DNA of 64,000 nucleotides, taken from assembly GCF_004359195.1 (NCBI RefSeq), contig NZ_CP037954.1, positions 1 through 64,000 on the forward strand, given 5' to 3'. The notes under the pieces are model-generated. The model saw only the letters and a program-made list of their open reading frames with translations, was not told the origin of the DNA and did no database searches. Shown piece by piece: positions 17,586 through 26,246 of this stretch. Numbering within the stretch: position 1 is the stretch's first letter; each line of letters opens with the position of its first letter. A program made the position numbers and the translations under genes. The DNA comes from Chryseobacterium salivictor. Lineage in GTDB: Bacteria > Bacteroidota > Bacteroidia > Flavobacteriales > Weeksellaceae.

Positions 17586-18542
17586 TTAAGTCGGCAATTC
17601 ATCTAAAATTTCACTGAAAACCGTCTGTGCTGAAAAGATTCTGTTTTTTGCCTGTTGATAGATAATCGAGTTTTCGCTGTCCATCACTTCATCGCTCAAC
17701 TCTACATTTCTTCGAACCGGCAAACAATGCATCACTTTCGCATTTTGCGTTGCATTTAATTTTTCCTGTGTCAACATCCAGTTTTCTTTGACTTCGGGCA
17801 TTGCAGCGTAATCTTCAAACGATGACCAGTTTTTAACATAGATAAAATCAGCATCTTTTAAGGCTTCATTTTGGTCATGAAAAACAGTGGTATTTTTTAC
17901 AAACTTTGGATCCAAATCATAGCCTTCGGGATTGGCAATTACGAAATCTACTTCCATCGATTGCATCCATTCAGTAAAAGAATTGGCAACGGCGTGAGCA
18001 ATTGGTTTAATATGGGGCGCCCAGGTTAACACGACTTTCGGTTTGCGATTTTCTTTCCAATTTTCAGTTATAGTTATGCAATCTGCAAAACTTTGCAAAG
18101 GATGCCGCGTTGCAGATTCCAAAGAAATCACCGGAACTTTTGCATATTTCAAAAACTGTGATAAAATACTTTCATTCACGTCATCTTCCTTATTCTGCAT
18201 TCCTGCAAAACAACGCACCGCAATGATGTCGCAATATTGATTCAAAACCTCTACAGCATCCTTAACATGCTCCACGGTTCCGCCATTCATCACCGCTCCA
18301 TCTGCAAATTCAAGATTCCAGGCTTCCTGCGATGCGTTTAAAATAAGTACATTTAATCCTAAATTCTGGGCGGCAATCTGACTGCTCAATCTGGTTCTTA
18401 AACTGGAGTTTAAAAATACAAGACCAATTGTTTTTCCTTTTCCTTTATTCGGCTCTGCCAAAGGATTATTTTTAATCTGAAGCGCCGTTTTTATCATGGA
18501 CTGAAGATCATTAATATCTTCTATGGAAGTGAAATTTTTCAT
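17586..18542 (-). CDS. argF': N-acetyl- or N-succinylornithine carbamoyltransferase (ArgF')
   Basis: 318 residues. Unlike ordinary ornithine carbamoyltransferase it has FLNSSLRTRLSSQ for the carbamoyl phosphate loop, RHPLQSFAD, and HCLPVRRNVELSDEVMD in place of HCLPAFHD; HCLPVRRN marks the acylornithine group. Lys299 in YQQAKNRIF fits the late conserved lysine. The acyl preference is set in the 80-90 loop, where the Bacteroides succinyl enzyme has Pro90 and the Xanthomonas acetyl enzyme Glu92. Here the segment is AVMNGGTVEHVKD with Val90, so the substrate is not settled. The length equals what I remember for the Bacteroides enzyme. It lies between argD and argB. Confidence 0.92.
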   Translation of the reverse strand: MKNFTSIEDINDLQSMIKTALQIKNNPLAEPNKGKGKTIGLVFLNSSLRTRLSSQIAAQNLGLNVLILNASQEAWNLEFADGAVMNGGTVEHVKDAVEVLNQYCDIIAVRCFAGMQNKEDDVNESILSQFLKYAKVPVISLESATRHPLQSFADCITITENWKENRKPKVVLTWAPHIKPIAHAVANSFTEWMQSMEVDFVIANPEGYDLDPKFVKNTTVFHDQNEALKDADFIYVKNWSSFEDYAAMPEVKENWMLTQEKLNATQNAKVMHCLPVRRNVELSDEVMDSENSIIYQQAKNRIFSAQTVFSEILDELPT

Positions 18543-18599
18543 TTTCTTTTTATTTAAAATTTGCCTTTTGGCAGTTGAAATGAATCTTAAAAAAGACTC

Positions 18600-19736
18600 C
18601 TAATTTTGAAGAATAGACTTTAAAGCACCGATGAATATATCGGCTTCTTTTTCTGTAATATTGATTGAAGGAAGAATTCTCAGCACATTTGCATCATTAG
18701 AATTTCCCGTAAAAACGTGATGTTTCGTCAATAAGTCGGACCGGATTTCTGCACAAGGTTGATCCAACTCAATTCCAATCATTAAACCTCTGCGCCTGAT
18801 AGATTTGATGTGGTTGAAATTCTGAATTTCAGATTCGATATAAGATCCTATTTTTTCTGAATTTTCAATAAGATTTTCATTTTTAATGACCTCTAAAACT
18901 GCAATTCCGGCAGCACAAGCCAAATGATTTCCACCGAAAGTAGTTCCCAACAGTCCATTGCTGGCTTTGAATTTCGGACTGATTAAAACGCCGCCCATCG
19001 GGAAACCATTTCCCATTCCTTTTGCCACCGTAATCAAATCGGGCTGAATATCAAATTCCTGATGCGCAAAGAATTTCCCGGATCTTCCGTAACCGGATTG
19101 AACCTCATCCATAATTAAAACGACATCGTTTTCAGCACAAAGTTTTTTAAGCGCCTGAATCATTTCTTCCGTTGGTAAAATAATCCCGCCAACTCCCTGA
19201 ATTCCTTCGATGATTACTGACGAAATCTCGCCTTGATTTTCTGCGAGCAATTGTTTTAACTGAGCCACATTATTCCATTCACATTTTATAAAACGGTCTG
19301 AAAAATTAACAGGTGCAACAATTTTAGGATTATCTGTCACAGAAACTGCGGCGGAAGTCCGGCCATGAAATGAACCAGAGAAATAAATCACTTTCTTTTT
19401 TCCGTTATGAAACGAAGCGAGTTTCAAAGCATTTTCATTCGCTTCTGCACCAGAATTGCAGAGAAAAAGCGAATAATTTTCATATCCAGAAATTTCACCC
19501 AACTTTTCTGCTAATTCTGTTTGTAAATCATTTTGAACAGAATTCGAATAAAACGATATTTTTTCTAACTGATTTTTCAGTTTATTTTGATAATGAGGAT
19601 GGTTATGACCGATGGAAATCACAGCGTGCCCTCCATAAAAATCAAGATATTTTTCGCCTTTATCATCCCAAAGAAAAGAACCTTCTGCTTTTACAGGATT
19701 GATATTAAATAAAGGATATACTTGGAATAAATTCAT
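18600..19736 (-). CDS. argD: N-acylornithine aminotransferase
   Basis: 378 residues, class III PLP aminotransferase. Landmarks: FLWDDKGEKYLDFYGGHAVISIGHNHP, the cofactor loop LFLCNSGAEANENALKLA (about 91-107), FHGRTSAAVSVTDNP, IMDEVQSGYGRSGKFFAHQ, and the PLP lysine Lys239 in ITVAKGMGNGFPMGG. It converts N-acylglutamate semialdehyde to N-acylornithine. Shorter and closer to ArgD than to ornithine 5-transaminase, and its place between argC and argF' settles the role. Confidence 0.95.
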   Translation of the reverse strand: MNLFQVYPLFNINPVKAEGSFLWDDKGEKYLDFYGGHAVISIGHNHPHYQNKLKNQLEKISFYSNSVQNDLQTELAEKLGEISGYENYSLFLCNSGAEANENALKLASFHNGKKKVIYFSGSFHGRTSAAVSVTDNPKIVAPVNFSDRFIKCEWNNVAQLKQLLAENQGEISSVIIEGIQGVGGIILPTEEMIQALKKLCAENDVVLIMDEVQSGYGRSGKFFAHQEFDIQPDLITVAKGMGNGFPMGGVLISPKFKASNGLLGTTFGGNHLACAAGIAVLEVIKNENLIENSEKIGSYIESEIQNFNHIKSIRRRGLMIGIELDQPCAEIRSDLLTKHHVFTGNSNDANVLRILPSINITEKEADIFIGALKSILQN

Positions 19737-19760
19737 TTTTACTTTTTTAATAATGCATTT

Positions 19761-20723
19761 TTAAAATGCAATGGGTTTTAACTGAAGACCGGTATTTTCT
19801 TCCCAATCCATGGCGATATTCATATTTTGAACAGCTTGTCCAGACGCCCCTTTTACTAAATTGTCAATCGCAGAATGAACCACGATCGTATCTTTATTTT
19901 TTTCAATGTGAATAGCGCATCTGTTGGTATTAACAACTTGCTTCATATCGATTGGTTTTTCTGATACAGTCACAAAGGCGGCGTCTTGATATAACCCCTG
20001 ATATATTTCCTGAATTTCATTTAATTCTAAATCACATTTAATGATCGAACTGGTGAAAATTCCTCTTACAAAATCGCCGCGCCAAGGAACAAAATGAAGT
20101 TCGATTTCCTTTTCATTTGATTGATTTAAAGTCTTCAAAACCTCATCTACATGTTGATGCGTTAAAGTTTTGTAGGCTGAAATATTATCATTACGCCAGG
20201 AAAAATGAGTCGTCGATTGTAGCGACTGCCCCGCTCCGGTAGAACCTGTGATTCCTGTGGTATAAATATTTTTCAGTAATTTCTCTTTTGCTAAAGGCAA
20301 TAATGCCAATTGAATTGCGGTGGCAAAACAGCCGGGATTTGCAATACTTTTAGCAGATTTCAATTCATTTTTATAAAGTTCAGGTAAACCGTAAATGAAA
20401 TTTCTGTCCTGAAAATCACTTTCCAGCCGGAAATCATTTCCTAAATCGATGACCAAAACATTTTCTTTTACCGGATTTTCCGTCAACCAATTTTTGCTTT
20501 CCTGATGAGGCAGACACAAAAATAAAATGTCAACTTCTTCAGTTTGATTGGTTAAAGTCATTTCACAAATCTCAATTAAATCCGGATAAATATCAGAAAC
20601 CTTGATTCCTGCATTCGAACGGCTGTATAAAAACTGAAGTTCAACTTTCGGATGAAAAGCCAGCAACCGCACCAGTTCGCTACCGGTGTAACCATTGGCC
20701 CCAATTATTCCTGCCGATTTCAT
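19761..20723 (-). CDS. argC: N-acyl-gamma-glutamyl-phosphate reductase
   Basis: 320 residues. A Rossmann start (GIIGANGYTGSELVRLLAFHP) is followed by the NPGCFATA nucleophile motif with Cys132 and the GITGSTGAGQSLQSTTHFSWR segment. HVDEVLK and the late VHSAIDNLVKGASGQAVQNMN region complete the dimerisation domain. It reduces acylglutamyl phosphate to the semialdehyde using NADPH. Its ATG overlaps the argG stop codon (four bases), implying coupled translation. Confidence 0.96.
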   Translation of the reverse strand: MKSAGIIGANGYTGSELVRLLAFHPKVELQFLYSRSNAGIKVSDIYPDLIEICEMTLTNQTEEVDILFLCLPHQESKNWLTENPVKENVLVIDLGNDFRLESDFQDRNFIYGLPELYKNELKSAKSIANPGCFATAIQLALLPLAKEKLLKNIYTTGITGSTGAGQSLQSTTHFSWRNDNISAYKTLTHQHVDEVLKTLNQSNEKEIELHFVPWRGDFVRGIFTSSIIKCDLELNEIQEIYQGLYQDAAFVTVSEKPIDMKQVVNTNRCAIHIEKNKDTIVVHSAIDNLVKGASGQAVQNMNIAMDWEENTGLQLKPIAF

Positions 20724-21913
20724 GATGACTTATTTATTTGATGATAAATCGACAATGAATTGCTGAGAACTTTGGTAAATCCTTTCACATCTTCGCCAGT
20801 CCAGGCAAGATTTGCTTCGCCATAACTTCCGAATTCTGCGGACATTAAGTCGTTTTCAGATTCAATTCCATTCAACACAAAACGGTAAGGATGAAGCGTT
20901 ATCAATACTTTCCCGTTCACGCTTTTCTGAGAATCAGTAAAAAAAACTTCGATATTTCTCATGACCGGATCTAAGAAAAGTGCTTCGTGAAGCCAGTTTC
21001 CGTACCAGTCTGCCAATTGAGATTTAATCGTTTGCTGGTATTTTGAAAGCGTATGTTTTTCCAATAAATGATGCGCTTTAATGATCACCGTTGCTGCTGC
21101 TGCTTCGAAACCAACGCGACCTTTAATGCCAACAATCGTATCGCCGACGTGAATATCACGACCAATTCCATAAACCTTTGCAAGTTCTTCAATTTTCTGA
21201 ATCGCTAAAACCGGATGAGAAAACTGCTCGCCATTCACACCGATGATTTCGCCATTTTTAAATTCAATTTCCAACTCAGACGGTTCCGTTTTCTCCACTT
21301 GTGAAGGAAAGGCTTCTTCGGGCAGATTGTTTTTCGACGTCAGCGTTTCTTTTCCGCCGACCGAAGTTCCCCAAAGTCCTTTATTAATGGAATATTGCGC
21401 TTTTTCAAAATCCATTTCATAGCCGTGATTTTTCAAAAATAAAATCTCTTCTTCCCGTGATAAAGACATATCGCGAATTGGGGTAAGAATTTCGATGTTC
21501 GAACACATGACCTGAAAAATCAAATCAAAACGCACCTGATCATTTCCCGCTCCTGTACTTCCGTGAGCGATTGCTGCTGCCCCAATTTTCTGCGCAAATT
21601 TTGCAATATTCTGCGCCTGAACGGTTCGTTCTGCGCTTACAGAAAGCGGATAAGTATTGTTTTTCAACACATTTCCGAAAATCAAATATTTAACACACTC
21701 ATTATAATACGACTGAACAGCATCAATAAAAGTATAGGAACTTACGCCCAGTTTTTCTGCTTTCAATTTCAGTTCCTGCTCCTCATCTTTAGAAAACCCA
21801 CCGGTATTTACGGTCACCGCATGAACATCATACGCTAAATTTTCACTGAGATATTTCGCACAATAGGAAGTATCTAATCCTCCACTAAATGCTAGTACTA
21901 CACTTTTCTTCAT
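20720..21913 (-). CDS. argG: Argininosuccinate synthase
   Basis: 397 residues. The PP-loop SGGLDTSYCAKYL sits at residues 10-22; HGSTGAGNDQVRFDL, LWGTSVGGKETL and the FEAAAATVIIKAHHLLEKHTL region follow. It joins citrulline and aspartate using ATP. The order argG-argC-argD-argF'-argB-argE-argH is compact. Its start overlaps the end of the upstream GNAT gene by 29 bases. Confidence 0.96.
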   Translation of the reverse strand: MKKSVVLAFSGGLDTSYCAKYLSENLAYDVHAVTVNTGGFSKDEEQELKLKAEKLGVSSYTFIDAVQSYYNECVKYLIFGNVLKNNTYPLSVSAERTVQAQNIAKFAQKIGAAAIAHGSTGAGNDQVRFDLIFQVMCSNIEILTPIRDMSLSREEEILFLKNHGYEMDFEKAQYSINKGLWGTSVGGKETLTSKNNLPEEAFPSQVEKTEPSELEIEFKNGEIIGVNGEQFSHPVLAIQKIEELAKVYGIGRDIHVGDTIVGIKGRVGFEAAAATVIIKAHHLLEKHTLSKYQQTIKSQLADWYGNWLHEALFLDPVMRNIEVFFTDSQKSVNGKVLITLHPYRFVLNGIESENDLMSAEFGSYGEANLAWTGEDVKGFTKVLSNSLSIYHQINKSS

Positions 21914-22472
21914 CGTTTTGTTTTTCTTTTGTTAATTGGTCTTTGTCGTTTTTCGGCGCATAAAGCATTGCGGTACAAAGGCAATTTTGTCGATTTTTGC
22001 TCATTAAAATTTCATAATTGACGCAGGTTTTACACCCATTCCAAAATGCTTCATCCTGGGTTAATTCCGAATAAATAACCGGTTTATATCCCATTTCAGC
22101 ATTAATTTTCATGACCGCCAATCCCGTCGTTAAACCAAAAATTTTTGCATTCGGATATCTTTCTCTGGATAATTGAAAAATTCTTTCCTTAATTAAAGTG
22201 GCATAGCCTTTATTTCTAAATTTTGAGGAAACAATAAGTCCCGAATTCGCAACAAACTCACCATGTGACCAGGTTTCGATGTAGCAGAAGCCAACCCAAG
22301 TTCCGTCATCTTCTGAGGCAACGACTGCTTTTCCTTCCAGAATTTTGTCACTGATATAATCCAGTGACCGTTTCGAAATACCCGTTCCCCGTTTCTTGGC
22401 TGAATCTGCAATTTCATGCTGTATTTCTTCTGCGTATTTCAAATGTTTATCTGAAGAAACTTCTATTTTCAT
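21885..22472 (-). CDS. GNAT acyltransferase, candidate N-acylglutamate synthase of the arginine operon
   Basis: 195 residues, first gene of the arginine operon. The GNAT core shows GFCYIETWSHGEFVANSGLIVSSKFRNKGYATLIKERIFQ in the middle (beta strands 4-5 and the acetyl-CoA loop, here RNKGYA) and MKINAEMGYKPV near residue 125. The C-terminal third is unusual: cysteines in GCKTCVNYE and RQNCLCTAM, which could bind metal, then a hydrophilic tail. No argA or argJ is in the operon, so this is the best candidate for making N-acetyl- or N-succinylglutamate. That role is inferred from position. The overlap of 29 bases with argG suggests coupled expression. Confidence 0.75.
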   Translation of the reverse strand: MKIEVSSDKHLKYAEEIQHEIADSAKKRGTGISKRSLDYISDKILEGKAVVASEDDGTWVGFCYIETWSHGEFVANSGLIVSSKFRNKGYATLIKERIFQLSRERYPNAKIFGLTTGLAVMKINAEMGYKPVIYSELTQDEAFWNGCKTCVNYEILMSKNRQNCLCTAMLYAPKNDKDQLTKEKQNDEEKCSTSI

Positions 22473-22494
22473 TTATTTACAACTTTTAAAGCAA

Positions 22495-22527
22495 CAAATT
22501 TAAGATAAAAAATCTTTAGTGAACAAA
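22495..22527 (-). promoter_or_regulatory. Promoter of the arginine operon
   Basis: Minus strand TTTG (22524-22527), 21 bases, TAAATTTG (22495-22502), both full matches, ending 22 bases before the GNAT start codon. No clear ARG-box palindrome was seen. Confidence 0.6.
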
Positions 22528-22718
22528 TAAACAACAATTAATTACTGTTAAAATTTAATTAAAAAGATTTTTAACCCAAACCGCCTAATATAAAAGGATA
22601 TAATATCTGGAAAACCAAATGAGATGATCATAGAAAAAAATCACTAAATGAGAGGGAGAAAATAAAAATTGTAAAAAATATCATTTTACAGAGTCGATTT
22701 TTTTATCTTCATACAAAA

Positions 22719-22748
22719 TTTGAAAACCCTCTTTTCATTATATCTTGA
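22719..22748 (+). promoter_or_regulatory. Possible acs promoter
   Basis: TTTG (22719-22722), 18 bases, TATCTTGA (22741-22748), one or two mismatches to consensus. If used, the acs leader is about 170 bases and carries the structured element at 22801-22890. The stretch 22528-22718 between the two promoters is AT-rich and shows nothing else. Confidence 0.35.
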
Positions 22749-22800
22749 GTAAAAACACAAAATCTTGATAAAACAAAATCCTTCAAAGGAAGCCGCGTCC

Positions 22801-22890
22801 TAATTAGCCCTGATAGAAGCGGTTACCCCACAGCAAGCATTGGGAAAGTTTTGGGGCGAGGAGTATGAGCGGATAGCAGGATAAAGCTCC
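22801..22890. repeat. Structured intergenic element, copy 2, upstream of acs
   Basis: A GC-richer block starts AGCCCTGATAGAAGCGG and ends GAGCGGATAGCAGG...AGCTCC. CCCCA (22826-22830) pairs with TGGGG (22852-22856) as the central stem. The word order (AGCCC-GA near the left end, GCGGAT and AGCTnCC near the right) matches the element at 545-623, though the loop differs. It lies in the probable 5' leader of acs, 34 bases before the ATG. Confidence 0.55.
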
Positions 22891-22924
22891 TAAAAAAAAG
22901 TAGAAAACTAAACAATAATAAAGC

Positions 22925-24832
22925 ATGAAAAATTACGTAATAGACGATTTGCCCGACTATTTTAAACAGTACAAAAAATCCATCAAAAACCCGAAAAAAT
23001 TCTGGGATAAAGTGGCCGATGAAAATTTCGTGTGGTACCAACGCTGGTCCAAAGTGGTAGATTACAACATGGAAGAAGCGAAAATCAAATGGTTTAAAAA
23101 TGCAAAACTGAACATCACCAAAAACTGTATTGACCGGCATTTGAACGAGCGTGGCGACAAAATGGCGATTATTTTTGAACCCAACGATCCCAAAGAAGAA
23201 GCGCAACATATTTCCTACAGTGAATTGCGCGACCGTGTCTGTAAAATGGCGAATGTACTGCGTGATCAGGGCGTGCAAAAAGGCGACCGCGTTTGTATTT
23301 ATCTGCCGATGATTCCCGAACTGGCGGTTTCGATGCTGGCGTGTGCGAGATTGGGCGCGGTTCATTCCGTGATCTTTGCAGGATTTTCGGCAAACGCTGT
23401 GGAATCAAGGGTGAATGATTGCGGTGCGAAAATGATCATCTGTTCAGACGGAAGTTTCCGCGGCTCAAAATCAATCGATTTAAAAGGAATCATTGATGAA
23501 GCTGTAGAAAAATGCCCGACAGTAGAAAAAGTTTTGGTCGTAAAAAGAACCGGAAGCGAAGTGAAAATGAAGGAAGGACGGGATTTTTGGCTGGAACCTC
23601 TGTATGAAAAAGCAGCCTCAGATTTTATTTCGGTGATCATGGATGCAGAAGATCCTCTTTTTATTTTGTACACTTCCGGTTCCACTGGAAAACCCAAAGG
23701 AATGCTTCATACAACGGCTGGTTATATGGTTTATACGGCCTATACTTTTAAAAATGTTTTTAATTATAAAGAGAATGATATTTATTGGTGCACCGCAGAT
23801 ATTGGCTGGATAACCGGTCATTCCTACATTCTGTACGGGCCGCTTGCAAATGGCGCCACGACGGTCATTTTCGAAGGCGTGCCGACTTATCCGGAACCGG
23901 ACCGTTTCTGGGAAGTGATTGAAAAACATAAAGTCACGCAATTTTACACTGCTCCGACAGCGATTCGTGCCTTGGCAAAAGAATCTTACGAGTGGGTTGA
24001 GAAACATGATTTGTCGAGTTTGAGAGTGATTGGTTCTGTTGGTGAACCGATTAATGATGAAGCATGGCATTGGTATAACGATCATGTCGGCAAGAAAAAA
24101 TGCCCGATTGTTGATACCTGGTGGCAGACAGAGACAGGTGGAATTATGATTTCGCCGCTTCCTTTTATTACGCCTACAAAACCAACTTACGCAACCTTGC
24201 CTTTGCCGGGAATCCAACCTGTTTTGATGGATGACAAACGGAATGAAATCACAGGAAATCAAGTCGATGGAAATTTATGCATCCGTTTTCCGTGGCCGGG
24301 AATTGCAAGAACGATTTGGGGCGATCATCAAAGATACAAAGACACCTATTTCACCGCTTTCCCAGGGAAATATTTTACCGGAGACGGCGCTTTGCGGGAT
24401 GAAGTTGGGTATTACAGAATCACCGGTCGGGTTGATGATGTGATCATCGTTTCCGGGCATAATTTGGGAACTGCACCGATTGAAGACAGTGTAAATTTAC
24501 ATCCAGCCGTTGCAGAATCAGCAATCGTCGGTTATCCGCACGATGTGAAAGGAAGTGCGCTTTACGGTTTCGTGATGTTGAAAGACAGCGGTGAAGACCG
24601 TGATAGAGATAATTTGAGAAAAGAAATCAACAACGTTATTTCGGATACGATTGGACCAATCGCGAAACTTGATAAAATTCAGTTTGTTTCTGCCTTGCCA
24701 AAAACCCGTTCTGGTAAAATCATGCGTCGTATTTTGAGAAAAATTGCGGAAGGTGATTTTGCTAATTTCGGGGATACTTCTACCCTGCTGAATCCGGAGA
24801 TTGTCGAAGAGATAAAGAATGAGAAGATTTGA
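22925..24832 (+). CDS. acs: Acetyl-CoA synthetase
   Basis: 635 residues, an AMP-forming acyl-CoA synthetase. The ATP loop TSGSTGKPKGMLHT is at about residues 251-264, YWCTADIGWITGHSY and the substrate-pocket tryptophan in DTWWQTETGG are as in Acs, and TGDGALRDEVGYYRITGRVDDVI precedes the hinge. The C-terminal KTRSGKIMRR holds the catalytic, acetylation-regulated lysine. It activates acetate in two steps through acetyl-AMP. Monocistronic, with a long structured leader and a terminator at 24890. Confidence 0.96.
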   Translation: MKNYVIDDLPDYFKQYKKSIKNPKKFWDKVADENFVWYQRWSKVVDYNMEEAKIKWFKNAKLNITKNCIDRHLNERGDKMAIIFEPNDPKEEAQHISYSELRDRVCKMANVLRDQGVQKGDRVCIYLPMIPELAVSMLACARLGAVHSVIFAGFSANAVESRVNDCGAKMIICSDGSFRGSKSIDLKGIIDEAVEKCPTVEKVLVVKRTGSEVKMKEGRDFWLEPLYEKAASDFISVIMDAEDPLFILYTSGSTGKPKGMLHTTAGYMVYTAYTFKNVFNYKENDIYWCTADIGWITGHSYILYGPLANGATTVIFEGVPTYPEPDRFWEVIEKHKVTQFYTAPTAIRALAKESYEWVEKHDLSSLRVIGSVGEPINDEAWHWYNDHVGKKKCPIVDTWWQTETGGIMISPLPFITPTKPTYATLPLPGIQPVLMDDKRNEITGNQVDGNLCIRFPWPGIARTIWGDHQRYKDTYFTAFPGKYFTGDGALRDEVGYYRITGRVDDVIIVSGHNLGTAPIEDSVNLHPAVAESAIVGYPHDVKGSALYGFVMLKDSGEDRDRDNLRKEINNVISDTIGPIAKLDKIQFVSALPKTRSGKIMRRILRKIAEGDFANFGDTSTLLNPEIVEEIKNEKI

Positions 24833-24868
24833 TTTGTTGATTTGACGATGTGTTGGTGTATTGATGAA
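24826..24868. repeat. Seven-base-periodic tract (GATTTGT type)
   Basis: GATTT-GATTTGT-TGATTTG-ACGATGT-GTTGGTG-TATTGAT runs in heptads directly over and after the acs stop codon. Period is clear, unit drifts. Confidence 0.5.
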
Positions 24869-24889
24869 CGCAATACTTTGATTATAATT

Positions 24890-24917
24890 AAACCTTGCGG
24901 AAACGTGAGGTTTTTTT
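24890..24917 (+). terminator. Intrinsic terminator of acs
   Basis: AAACCTTGCG (24890-24899), GAAA loop, CGTGAGGTTT (24904-24913): ten pairs including two G-T, then T7. Confidence 0.85.
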
Positions 24918-24962
24918 GTTCTATTTTATTTATTTGAAAGATTTTGCAAAAAAAATTCAACA

Positions 24963-24998
24963 TTAAGATTTTGGTTAAGGAGTTAAGATGATTAAGAT
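24963..24998. repeat. Seven-base-periodic tract (GTTAAGA type)
   Basis: GTTAAGG-AGTTAAG-ATGATTAAG shows a near seven-base repeat in the gap before the polyketide operon. Confidence 0.4.
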
Positions 24999-25063
24999 CC
25001 CTCACCGAAATTGAAAACTAAAATATGACTCTTATGTTTAAACAGTAAATAAAAACTTTTTGA

Positions 25064-25092
25064 TTGTTTGGTGAAATTTTTTACTACTTTTA
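25064..25092 (+). promoter_or_regulatory. Promoter of the type III polyketide operon
   Basis: TTG (25064-25066), 18 bases, TACTTTTA (25085-25092), one mismatch from TAnnTTTG, ending 11 bases before the TTG start of the first gene. Confidence 0.45.
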
Positions 25093-25103
25093 AATAAAAA
25101 AAA

Positions 25104-26246
25104 TTGGACGATTCAAATTGTACTACCGAAGTCATCATCATTGGCGGCGGTTTGGCAGGTTTAACAGGCGCGATTCACCTTTCAAAAATGGGAGTTGGCG
25201 TGATTGTTATTGAAAAGAATCACTATCCAAAACACAAAGTCTGCGGCGAATATATTTCCAATGAAGTTATTCCCTATTTTAAATGGCTTGAGATTGATGT
25301 TGAAGATTTAAAGCCGACTCATATTAAAACGCTGCAATTTTCATCAGAATCCGGAAGAACCATTGCAGCCAAACTTCCGCTCGGCGGTTTTGGAATCAGC
25401 CGTTATACTTTAGATGAATTCCTTTATCAAAAAGCACTTTCCCAGAATTGCGGGATTCTCGAAGATCAAGTCAATGAGGTGAATTTTAAAGACGATTTTT
25501 TTGAAGTTCATTTGGCGTCCGGCAAAGTTGTGACTTCGAAAGTCGTTTTGGGCGGTTTTGGAAAACGCTCTAATTTAGACGTGAAAATGAAACGCAATTT
25601 TGTAGAGCAGAAATCTCCATGGTTGGCGGTGAAATCTCATTATAAAGGTAATTTTCCGGATGATCTTGTTGGCCTGCATAATTTTAAAGGCGGTTATTGT
25701 GGTGTTTCGAAGGTGGAGAATAATTTGCTCAATATCTGTTATTTAACTAATTTTAAATCGTTCAGGAAATTTAAAAATATTGAAGAATTCCAGGAAAAAA
25801 CAGTTTCTCAAAATCCTCATTTAAAAAATATTCTGGAAAATTCTGAATCTGTTTTTGAAAAACCTTTGACCATCAGTCAGATTTGTTTTGAGAAAAAAGA
25901 TAATGTAGAAGATCATGTTTTAATGATGGGCGATACTGCCGGTTTAATACATCCGTTGTGCGGAAATGGAATGGCAATGGCGATTCACAGCGCAAAACTG
26001 GCATCGGAAGAAACCATCTCTTTTTTAAAAGGTAAAATTTCCCGCCCGCAAATGGAACAGAATTACACTGAAAACTGGAACATAAATTTTAAACAACGAT
26101 TGTGGTATGGCAGGTTTTTAGGTAGTATTTTAGAACATTCAAAACTTTCTGAAGTTTTGACTAATTTATTAACCTATTTTCCTTTCTTACTTCCAATAAT
26201 TATTAGAAAAACCCACGGAAGAGAAATCAAAATGACTCAAAATTAA
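25104..26246 (+). CDS. FAD-dependent oxidoreductase of the polyketide operon
   Basis: 380 residues, apparently from TTG at 25104 because no in-frame ATG lies nearby and the FAD loop begins at residue 11 (IIIGGGLAGLTGAIHL). Other motifs: CGEYISNEVIPYF, and the second FAD motif MMGDTAGLIHPLCGNGMAMA (from about residue 274). This is the geranylgeranyl-reductase/aromatic hydroxylase superfamily. The closest logic is the SrsC flavoprotein of Streptomyces, which hydroxylates alkylresorcinols to quinones, but a reductase role on an alkyl or prenyl chain is also possible. First gene of a seven-gene operon; it abuts the methyltransferase gene (one-base overlap). A C-terminal hydrophobic stretch (LTNLLTYFPFLLPIII) may hold it at the membrane. 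Confidence 0.82.
   Translation: MDDSNCTTEVIIIGGGLAGLTGAIHLSKMGVGVIVIEKNHYPKHKVCGEYISNEVIPYFKWLEIDVEDLKPTHIKTLQFSSESGRTIAAKLPLGGFGISRYTLDEFLYQKALSQNCGILEDQVNEVNFKDDFFEVHLASGKVVTSKVVLGGFGKRSNLDVKMKRNFVEQKSPWLAVKSHYKGNFPDDLVGLHNFKGGYCGVSKVENNLLNICYLTNFKSFRKFKNIEEFQEKTVSQNPHLKNILENSESVFEKPLTISQICFEKKDNVEDHVLMMGDTAGLIHPLCGNGMAMAIHSAKLASEETISFLKGKISRPQMEQNYTENWNINFKQRLWYGRFLGSILEHSKLSEVLTNLLTYFPFLLPIIIRKTHGREIKMTQN

Noticed and set aside
22823..23365. 180-codon open frame antisense to the start of acs
   Set aside because: It lies opposite a clear acs gene and gives a histidine- and phenylalanine-rich translation with no recognisable domain, as expected from a mirrored frame.
23618..24262. 214-codon antisense frame inside acs
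   Set aside because: Composition is odd, no domain is visible, and acs is intact on the other strand.
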